A stretch of 8,838 nucleotides of DNA from contig JADFXZ010000087.1 of NCBI GenBank assembly GCA_015233265.1, positions 1 through 8,838 of the forward strand, in the 5' to 3' direction. The notes beneath the pieces are model-generated. The model did not search any database. It saw only the letters and a list, made by a program, of their open reading frames with translations, and was not told where the DNA came from. The position numbers and the translations under genes are program-made. The stretch comes from Nitrospirota bacterium (GTDB taxonomy: Bacteria; Nitrospirota; Thermodesulfovibrionia; Thermodesulfovibrionales; Magnetobacteriaceae). Shown in pieces: positions 1 to 4,674 of this stretch. Every line of letters starts with the position of its first letter. Position 1 is the first letter of the stretch.

Positions 1-11
1 GGGGGGGGGGG
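1..11. other. Homopolymeric G run at the window edge
   Basis: Eleven consecutive G residues open the window and lead into ordinary sequence. A G run exactly at the sequence start is typical of a contig-end or sequencing artefact, although a genuine G tract cannot be excluded from the sequence alone. Confidence 0.6.
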
Positions 12-20
12 CTGGTTTTT

Positions 21-110
21 TATTGTGACACAGTCTGCTTGAGCTGGAATCCAGTCCTTACGCCAATATATGCAAGGCTGGATTGCTGCTTGCGCAGGAA
101 TGACAAAATT
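21..110. repeat. Degenerate REP-like inverted repeat
   Basis: Two arms face each other. The left arm ends in CTGGAATCCAG (44-54). The right arm starts CTGGATTGCTGC (78-89) and ends GGAATGACA (97-105). The right arm contains a small hairpin, CTGC-TTGC-GCAG (85-96). The outer flanks TATTGTGACA and TGACAAAATT are also roughly complementary. This is the architecture of the widespread dispersed element with CTGGATTCCCGC / GCGGGAATGACA consensus arms, here with several substitutions. Such elements sit between genes, form cruciforms or hairpins in RNA and may be mobilised by RAYT transposases. No transposase is in the window. The family assignment rests on remembered consensus. Confidence 0.55.
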
Positions 111-143
111 ACTCAGATAACTGCTGCTTAGTATTAATATTAA

Positions 144-186
144 ACGGCAAAAGAAGGTCTAAAATAACAAGGCCATCTTTTGCCGT
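144..186 (-). terminator. Strong hairpin, probable terminator of the small exported-protein gene
   Basis: ACGGCAAAAGA (144-154) is perfectly complementary to TCTTTTGCCGT (176-186). After one A/A mismatch the stem continues for four more pairs (156-159 with 171-174, one G-T). This leaves an 11-base loop. The hairpin starts 20 bases after the stop codon of the minus-strand gene at 207-488, where a terminator is expected. The weak point is the tail: on the minus strand the stem is followed by TTTAATATTAAT rather than a clean T run. It could instead be an mRNA 3'-end stabiliser, or act in both directions. Confidence 0.55.
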
Positions 187-206
187 CTAAACGTCTCTGA
201 AGTAGA

Positions 207-488
207 TTAGCAGCCTGATACTGCCTTTCTTACGGTTATTCCTTTTTCAGTAGTCTCGACGGTTACCTTCGAGCCTTTATCTACGCCGGGCTTTACCGTA
301 CACTTGCCATCGCATTTGATGGTCTTCTTTGCGTTGCCGGCTTTTTCGTCCAGCACTACAAGAGATTCGACCGCGTCACCCTTCTTTTCGATTGAATCGA
401 GCACTCCAACTACTTTCTCATTGGCAAGCAATACGGTTGCCGTTGCAAGGAGCGATACGATCATAAGAATCAATGTCAGCTTTTTCAT
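207..488 (-). CDS. Small exported (periplasmic) protein of unknown function
   Basis: I do not recognise the family with certainty. The 93-residue product starts with a textbook Sec signal peptide: MKK, then a hydrophobic stretch (about residues 4-20), then a likely signal peptidase I site near ATVLLA|NE around residue 22. The mature part is about 70 residues, Lys- and Val-rich, with alternating polar and hydrophobic strands. Phrases such as VVGVLDSIEKKG and KGSKVTVETTEKGITV suggest a small beta-barrel of the OB/SH3-like type seen in short periplasmic domains. It has three cysteines: C59 and C63 in a CDGKC motif, and the C-terminal residue C93. A disulfide or metal site is possible but unproven. 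The start is supported by an AGGGGGTGA Shine-Dalgarno just upstream. The gene is monocistronic, divergent from the his operon and followed by a strong hairpin. Codon-level structure, signal peptide and SD make it a real gene; the function is unknown. Confidence 0.8.
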   Translation of the reverse strand: MKKLTLILMIVSLLATATVLLANEKVVGVLDSIEKKGDAVESLVVLDEKAGNAKKTIKCDGKCTVKPGVDKGSKVTVETTEKGITVRKAVSGC

Positions 489-492
489 TAGT

Positions 493-501
493 TCACCCCC
501 T
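493..501 (-). promoter_or_regulatory. Shine-Dalgarno of the small exported-protein gene
   Basis: Read on the minus strand this is AGGGGGTGA, one mismatch from the full AGGAGGTGA complement of the 16S rRNA 3' end. It lies four bases before the ATG at 488-486. It fixes the start codon and predicts efficient translation. Confidence 0.75.
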
Positions 502-552
502 TTTCTTCAATTTCCATTTATTATCGCGCTGCCCAGCTATGCCAAGCGAAAA

Positions 553-582
553 AATGTAACATTTCATAGCCATGCGTGTCAA
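553..582 (-). promoter_or_regulatory. Probable sigma70 promoter of the small exported-protein gene
   Basis: On the minus strand there is a perfect -35 TTGACA (582-577), an 18-base spacer and a -10 TACATT (558-553, four of six matches). The -10 is preceded directly by TGT (561-559), the extended -10 element. Transcription would begin near 546 and give a leader of roughly 57 bases. No other candidate upstream of this gene scores as well by eye. Confidence 0.5.
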
Positions 583-585
583 TCG

Positions 586-613
586 AAAAAAAATCACCGG
601 ACCATTTTTTTTT
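586..613. other. A-tract/T-tract inverted repeat in the divergent intergenic region
   Basis: Eight A residues (586-593) and nine T residues (605-613) flank a short CG-containing core with a central CCGG. The arms can pair to give an all-A/T stem of about nine pairs. Phased A and T runs of this type bend DNA and could separate the two divergent promoters. A stem made only of A-T pairs is too weak to be called a terminator. Confidence 0.35.
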
Positions 614-709
614 GCCGCACCGTTACAATTCAGGGACACAAACTATAAGCGCCCCTCCTGTGCACAACCTCTCTCATAAAAAATATGTGAAAAAAATATT
701 TCATTTGTG

Positions 710-715
710 TATAAT
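710..715 (+). promoter_or_regulatory. Perfect -10 box immediately before hisG (possible leaderless promoter)
   Basis: TATAAT (710-715) lies six bases before the hisG ATG at 722, so the expected transcription start coincides with the A of the start codon. There is no Shine-Dalgarno before either the ATG or the upstream in-frame GTG (707). No good -35 is visible: the best is ATGTGA (685-690) with a 19-base spacer. A competing upstream candidate is TATAAG (644-649), also without a good -35, which would give a leader of about 65 bases. The hexamer is a direct observation; promoter function is inference. Confidence 0.4.
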
Positions 716-721
716 ACCAGT

Positions 722-1609
722 ATGGAAGAGACAAGGACACTCAAAATAGGGCTTCCCAAGGGCAGCCTGCAGGAATCGACGTTCAAGCTCTTTAGAAAGG
801 CCGGTTACCGTGTAACCGTGTCTTCGCGGTCATATTATCCGACGTTTGACGACCCGGAGATTCAATCCATGCTGATTCGGGCGCAGGAGATGGCGCGTTA
901 CGTGGAAAATGGAATACTTGACTGCGGCCTCACAGGTCTGGACTGGGTGTTAGAGCAAAACTCAGATGTTGTGGAAGCAGCTGAGCTCAGCTACGCAAAA
1001 GAAGGTCTTAAGCCGGTTAGATGGGTAGTTGCCGTGCCTAATGACAGTCCTATAAAAAAATTGGAAGACTTAAACGGCAAACGCATTGCAACCGAGCTTG
1101 TCGGTCACACAAAGAGATTTCTGGAACAAAACAATATCAAGGCAGAGGTTGATTTTTCATGGGGGGCAACGGAAGTTAAACCTCCCTTGCTGGCTGACGC
1201 CATTGTGGAGCTGACAGAGACAGGCTCATCACTTAGGGCAAATAATCTGCGCATTCTTCACACGGTTTTGGTGTCCACGACGCGCTTTATAGCCAATAAA
1301 AAGGCATGGGAAGACCCTTGGAAAAGAGAGAAAATCCAGAACATCGTCATGCTCTTAAAAGGCGCTCTGGCCGCCGAGGAACTTGTTGGGCTTAAGATGA
1401 ACGTGCCAAAGGCCGCGCTGTCTACTCTTATGGAAATCCTCAGGGAGCAGGGGTTGCACTCCCCGACTGTATCGGAACTTATCGATAAGGATTGGGCCGC
1501 TATCGAGGTAATCACTAAAGAACAAAGTGTTAGGGACCTCATTCCGAGGATTAAGAATGCCGGTGCCTCTGGTATTGTAGAGTATCCATTGAATAAGGTC
1601 ATACCGTAG
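722..1609 (+). CDS. hisG: ATP phosphoribosyltransferase, long form
   Basis: HisG catalyses the first, committed step of histidine biosynthesis: ATP + PRPP to phosphoribosyl-ATP, in the cytoplasm. The product has 295 residues from ATG 722. The N-terminus LKIGLPKGSLQEST is the family signature. The PRPP-binding loop ELTETGSSLRANN lies around residues 163-175. The length and the C-terminal part (about residues 215-295, ending IVEYPLNKVIP) show the long form with its own regulatory ACT-like domain. It should therefore act as a hexamer inhibited by histidine and need no HisZ partner. An in-frame GTG at 707 would add five residues (MYNTS) unlike the family and would overlap the TATAAT box, so ATG 722 is preferred. 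It is the first gene of the operon with hisC and hisB. hisD, which often follows hisG, is absent. Confidence 0.95.
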   Translation: MEETRTLKIGLPKGSLQESTFKLFRKAGYRVTVSSRSYYPTFDDPEIQSMLIRAQEMARYVENGILDCGLTGLDWVLEQNSDVVEAAELSYAKEGLKPVRWVVAVPNDSPIKKLEDLNGKRIATELVGHTKRFLEQNNIKAEVDFSWGATEVKPPLLADAIVELTETGSSLRANNLRILHTVLVSTTRFIANKKAWEDPWKREKIQNIVMLLKGALAAEELVGLKMNVPKAALSTLMEILREQGLHSPTVSELIDKDWAAIEVITKEQSVRDLIPRIKNAGASGIVEYPLNKVIP

Positions 1610-1649
1610 TTTGTGAGCATCTGGCCTGGTTTATGAGCATCTGGCCGGA
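1610..1649 (+). repeat. 20-bp tandem duplication between hisG and hisC
   Basis: Two adjacent 20-base units (1610-1629 and 1630-1649) share 17 of 20 positions around the common core TGAGCATCTGGCC. The first unit begins directly after the hisG stop codon. The repeat fills most of the 60-base gap, which is the only loose junction in an otherwise overlapping operon. It is not coding: a GTG at 1613 in the hisC frame meets a TGA after seven codons. A local slippage duplication or a scar is likely. Confidence 0.8.
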
Positions 1650-1661
1650 GTTAGGCAGATT

Positions 1662-1666
1662 AAGGA
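1662..1666 (+). promoter_or_regulatory. Shine-Dalgarno of hisC
   Basis: AAGGA lies three bases before the GTG at 1670. It supports this non-ATG start, which also gives the N-terminus expected for HisC. The spacing is rather short. Confidence 0.55.
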
Positions 1667-1669
1667 AAA

Positions 1670-2743
1670 GTGATCGAAGACCTGATTAAACCCAATATCA
1701 AGGCGCTCAAGGCCTATACTATCGACGCCCCCCCGTGTTCGATAAGGCTTGACGCAAACGAAAGTCCGTATGGATTTCCACTAGGGGCGCTCAAGATTGC
1801 CATAAACAGGTATCCTGACCCTGAGGCCGCCGCCCTGCGCAAGGTGCTTGCAGGGAAATGGGGCGTTGAACCGGAGTGTGTCTTGCACGGCAACGGCTCG
1901 GACGAACTTATATATTATCTGCTTACCGCTGTAGGAGGCCCTGTCCTCATCCCCGCCCCAACGTTTTCGATGTATCGCATAATTGCCGACTCACTCGGTG
2001 AAAACACCATCATGGTAGCCCTTGACGGGCAGTTCGACCTCGATATGGAGGCCATGCTTGCTGCCATTGGAAGACATAACCCTAAACTGATATTCCTGTC
2101 ACGGCCTAATAATCCAACAGGCAATTCCTTTACGTGCGAGAAGGTGTTGGAGGTTATAGAAAACGCCGGAGGACTTGTCATAGTTGACGAGGCGTATCAG
2201 CCGTTTTCGCCGCGGGGAGATTCCTTCATAGATTTACTGCCTCGATACAGGAATCTGCTTGTAATGCGTACGCTTAGTAAGATTGGGCTGGCAGCGCTGC
2301 GACTGGGTTTCATCGTTGGAGATAAGGCCATCATCGGGGCGATAAATAAGGTAAGGCTGCCCTATAACGTCAACTCTCTGTCACAGGCCGCTGCTCTTGG
2401 GATACTAAAGGACGAGAAATCAATTGACGCCTGTATTGTCAACATAAAGGACGAAAGAGACAGATTATTTATGGAGCTATCGAAGCTCAAAGCTATTAAA
2501 CCATATTCGTCTGACGCCAATTTTATCTTGTTTAAATTGCAAAACAACGCCTCTGTCACAGCTGACGCCCTCTATAAAAAACTTATAGCTGACGATATTT
2601 TAATAAAGAAACTTGCCGGTGGCGGGGCCTCCGGTGCACCCGGTCCGCTTGATAACTGCTTTCGTGTCACCGTCGGGACACCTAAAGAAAACGCCGCCTT
2701 TATAATGAGCATGAAAAAGATAACAGGGGGAAGTCTCAAATGA
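1670..2743 (+). CDS. hisC: Histidinol-phosphate aminotransferase
   Basis: HisC is a PLP-dependent class I/II aminotransferase that converts imidazole-acetol phosphate plus glutamate into histidinol phosphate. The 357-residue length is normal. Visible motifs are LDANESPYGFP (about 27-37) and GNGSDELI (74-81). RPNNPTGN (145-152) and the cofactor Asp in VDEAY (172-176) follow. The Schiff-base lysine is K204 in TLSKIGLAALRLG, and the substrate-carboxylate Arg is R332 in FRVTVGTP. A Gly/Ala-rich loop (LAGGGASGAPGP, 315-326) precedes the last motif. The start is GTG with an adjacent AAGGA. The stop overlaps the hisB start by four bases (ATGA), which implies translational coupling. Related aminotransferases can have other substrates, but the his neighbours make HisC nearly certain. 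Confidence 0.95.
   Translation: MIEDLIKPNIKALKAYTIDAPPCSIRLDANESPYGFPLGALKIAINRYPDPEAAALRKVLAGKWGVEPECVLHGNGSDELIYYLLTAVGGPVLIPAPTFSMYRIIADSLGENTIMVALDGQFDLDMEAMLAAIGRHNPKLIFLSRPNNPTGNSFTCEKVLEVIENAGGLVIVDEAYQPFSPRGDSFIDLLPRYRNLLVMRTLSKIGLAALRLGFIVGDKAIIGAINKVRLPYNVNSLSQAAALGILKDEKSIDACIVNIKDERDRLFMELSKLKAIKPYSSDANFILFKLQNNASVTADALYKKLIADDILIKKLAGGGASGAPGPLDNCFRVTVGTPKENAAFIMSMKKITGGSLK
2725..2733 (+). promoter_or_regulatory. Shine-Dalgarno of hisB inside the end of hisC
   Basis: AGGGGGAAG lies six bases before the hisB ATG (2740), within the last codons of hisC. It confirms the overlapping start. Confidence 0.6.
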
Positions 2744-3324
2744 GAAAATATAAGACACACAGACAAACGACAGAAACTGACGTCACAGTGGAGATTAATC
2801 TCGATGAGCCTGGTACCTCAGAGATAAACACTCAGATACCGTTTTTAAACCATATGCTTGATTTGGCCTCAAGACATGGGCACTTCACGCTTAATATCAC
2901 GGCCACCGGGGATACGGACGTTGACTACCACCACCTGATGGAAGACATTGGTATCACATTAGGCGATGCAATCAACAAGACACTTGGCGACAAACACGGC
3001 ATCAACCGCTTCGGCTGCGCAAGCGTCCCGATGGACGAAAGCCTCGCAGAGGTCGTCATCGATTTAAGCGGCAGACCCTATCTGGTTTACAATGTAAGGG
3101 ACACAAGCGGCTATCTGAAAGACTTACAGGTGTCGCTCTTTGAGGATTTCTTCAGGGGACTAAGCAGCCACGGTCTGTTTAATCTTCACATCATACTGCA
3201 CTACGGGCGCGACACGCACCATATATTTGAGGCAATATTTAAGGCCTTTGGCAGGGCGCTTGCTGCCGCAGCCGCTATTAACCCAAAAACCAAAGGTGTA
3301 CCCTCCACTAAGGGGACTCTTTAG
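2740..3324 (+). CDS. hisB: Imidazoleglycerol-phosphate dehydratase
   Basis: HisB dehydrates imidazole-glycerol phosphate to imidazole-acetol phosphate, the substrate of HisC encoded just upstream. The 194-residue length is that of the monofunctional enzyme; there is no fused histidinol-phosphatase domain. The two metal-binding half-repeats are intact. The first holds FLNHMLD and SRHGHF (about 35-49) plus DYHHLMEDIGI (62-72). The second holds FFRGLSSHG (137-145) and DTHHIFEAIFKAFGRAL (158-174). PMDESLAEV (98-106) and DLSGRPYLV (108-116) are also diagnostic, as is the C-terminal GVPSTKG. The family is a Mn-dependent 24-mer. The start overlaps hisC (ATGA) and has a good SD. The stop TAG lies within the SD of the next gene. 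Confidence 0.96.
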   Translation: MRKYKTHRQTTETDVTVEINLDEPGTSEINTQIPFLNHMLDLASRHGHFTLNITATGDTDVDYHHLMEDIGITLGDAINKTLGDKHGINRFGCASVPMDESLAEVVIDLSGRPYLVYNVRDTSGYLKDLQVSLFEDFFRGLSSHGLFNLHIILHYGRDTHHIFEAIFKAFGRALAAAAAINPKTKGVPSTKGTL

Positions 3325-3328
3325 GAGG
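3323..3328 (+). promoter_or_regulatory. Shine-Dalgarno that decides the start of the cysteine-cluster gene
   Basis: A perfect AGGAGG lies nine bases before ATG 3338 and shares its first two bases with the hisB stop codon. It shows that translation starts at 3338, not at the in-frame ATG at 3227 inside hisB. Confidence 0.85.
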
Positions 3329-3337
3329 CATTTTGTC

Positions 3338-4003
3338 ATGTCTGTTGATATCGCACCATACATTGGTAAACTCTCGGAGATATTTATGGCCTCCGATGAG
3401 CTGTATTATAAGTCTCAGGAGCATTATCGCTGTACTTCAAGCGAAGGAAAGAAGGAGCCTTTTTCATGCACCGGATGTCAGGACAACTGTTGCACTACGG
3501 TGTTTTACCACTATACGCTGATTGAGTACTTTTATCTGGCTCAAGGGCTGTCGCTAATCGATGACCAGGAAATGGCGGAGGCCATTGCTGAGCGCTCACA
3601 GGCATATTGTATGGAGACAGCCAAAAACCCATATAAGACAGATTCGTTGAGGATAATGTGTCCGCTGAATTTCGATGGTAACTGTGTGGTGTATAAAAAC
3701 AGGCCGATGATATGCCGCGTCCACGGGGTGCCTTCTTCGCTTAATCAAACTGGGAAGCCCACCCAATACTGGGACGGCTGCAAGAGGTTTAGGCAGCTGC
3801 ACACAGAATTCCCGCTCGTCATAGACCGCACACCAATTTACACGCAAATAGCCTTGCTGGAGGGGCAGCTCAGAAAGGAGATGGTCTTTTTTCAAAGATA
3901 TAAGAAGACGATTGCCGAGATGGTCATCGACTTTATAAAGGATGAGCCATTTTTATCCAGTACACCTGCCCCGCCCTCATGCCATGGGTCATGTGGTAAG
4001 TGA
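3338..4003 (+). CDS. YkgJ-family cysteine-cluster protein
   Basis: The 221-residue protein belongs to the YkgJ/CxxCxxxCC family, thought to bind zinc or an Fe-S cluster through conserved cysteines. The biochemical role is not established for most members. Seen here are C44, C47, C51 and C52 in CTGCQDNCC, C108 and C116 in CPLNFDGNC, then the hallmark YKNRPMICRVHG (119-130, C126) and C148 in WDGCKRF. Including C32, C91, C215 and C219 there are 12 cysteines. The last two form a CHGSC tail right at the C-terminus, outside the usual core. There is no signal peptide or membrane segment, so it is cytoplasmic. The same frame is open back into hisB (ATG 3227), but that stretch is a shadow of hisB; the AGGAGG before 3338 and the N-terminus MSVDIAPYIGKL fit better. 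Its stop overlaps the start of the next gene, so it is co-translated in the his/nadB operon. Confidence 0.87.
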   Translation: MSVDIAPYIGKLSEIFMASDELYYKSQEHYRCTSSEGKKEPFSCTGCQDNCCTTVFYHYTLIEYFYLAQGLSLIDDQEMAEAIAERSQAYCMETAKNPYKTDSLRIMCPLNFDGNCVVYKNRPMICRVHGVPSSLNQTGKPTQYWDGCKRFRQLHTEFPLVIDRTPIYTQIALLEGQLRKEMVFFQRYKKTIAEMVIDFIKDEPFLSSTPAPPSCHGSCGK

Positions 4004-4674
4004 TGGATGCCGCTGTTATCAGAAGGGCGCTGTGGAGTGAGATAACACATGTACTACTTGACATGGATGGCACGCTGGTCGATAAATATTTTGACGACTA
4101 CTTTTGGCGTCACCTCGTGCCTGAGAAATACGCGGAAAAACACGGAATCACATTTGGAGCGGCAAAAGAGCTGCTATTTACAAGATACAAGGCGCGTGAA
4201 GGGACATTAAGCTGGACAGATATCGACTTCTGGTCAAATGAATTAGACATAGACATCCCTGCCTTAAACGAGCAGGTTCGCCACCTGCTTGAGGCACACC
4301 CGCACGTGGAGGACTTCCTTACAGCCCTCAGAATTCACAAAAAAACTGTGGTACTTGCCACAAACGCCCACTACAAGACGATTGCCTTTAAGATGAAACA
4401 CACGGAATTAGGGAAATATTTCGATAAGGTAATCATGTCCTCAGACATGGGCTATCCAAAGGAGGACGAGGGGTTTTGGATAAACGCGCAGATGACGGTG
4501 GGGTTTGAAAAAAACAATACGCTGTTCATTGACGACACGCTTGAGGTGGCGCAGAGCGCTGCCAGATATGGAATAAAGTATGTGTTGATAAAACATATGG
4601 CTAGTTCCCGTGAAAACACGCAATATTCGGGTATGTTGCCCTACATCAGCAATTTTAACGAGCTTCTGCCGTGA
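4003..4674 (+). CDS. yrfG: HAD-superfamily hydrolase, YrfG-like GMP/IMP nucleotidase
   Basis: The 223-residue product (from ATG 4003) has all four HAD motifs: DMDGT with nucleophile D20 and acid D22, LATNAH with T120, the motif III lysine K153 in GYPKEDE, and FIDDT with D177/D178. The resemblance to Escherichia coli YrfG extends over the whole length: VLLDMDGTL, FDDYFWRHLVPE, WTDIDFWSNELDID, KHTELGKYFD, GYPKED and NTLFIDD. YrfG is a purine 5'-nucleotidase preferring GMP and IMP, so that activity is inferred, recalled without a search. GTG 4000 would add one Met by overlapping four bases; ATG 4003 overlaps the upstream stop by one base (TGATG). No strong SD is seen, so translation probably depends on coupling. 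Its place between his genes and nadB suggests nucleotide housekeeping. The substrate could still differ, as HAD enzymes are often promiscuous. Confidence 0.85.
   Translation: MDAAVIRRALWSEITHVLLDMDGTLVDKYFDDYFWRHLVPEKYAEKHGITFGAAKELLFTRYKAREGTLSWTDIDFWSNELDIDIPALNEQVRHLLEAHPHVEDFLTALRIHKKTVVLATNAHYKTIAFKMKHTELGKYFDKVIMSSDMGYPKEDEGFWINAQMTVGFEKNNTLFIDDTLEVAQSAARYGIKYVLIKHMASSRENTQYSGMLPYISNFNELLP

Noticed and set aside
304..648. Plus-strand open frame of 114 codons opposite the small exported-protein gene
   Set aside because: No SD, low-complexity Ser/Phe-rich translation, and it spans the signal-peptide gene and its promoter on the other strand.
707..721. GTG 707 as hisG start
   Set aside because: It adds five non-family residues encoded by the TATAAT region, has no SD, and the ATG at 722 gives the normal HisG N-terminus.
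616..721. His leader-peptide attenuator or T-box/riboswitch upstream of hisG
   Set aside because: No run of His codons, no terminator/antiterminator pair and no recognisable conserved RNA elements in the short A/T-rich region.
1258..1620. Minus-strand open frame of 120 codons within hisG
   Set aside because: Antisense shadow of a strongly conserved enzyme; the translation has no domain-like features.
3227..3337. In-frame N-terminal extension of the cysteine-cluster protein starting at ATG 3227 inside hisB
   Set aside because: It is a shadow of the conserved HisB C-terminus. A perfect AGGAGG precedes ATG 3338 and the family N-terminus begins there.
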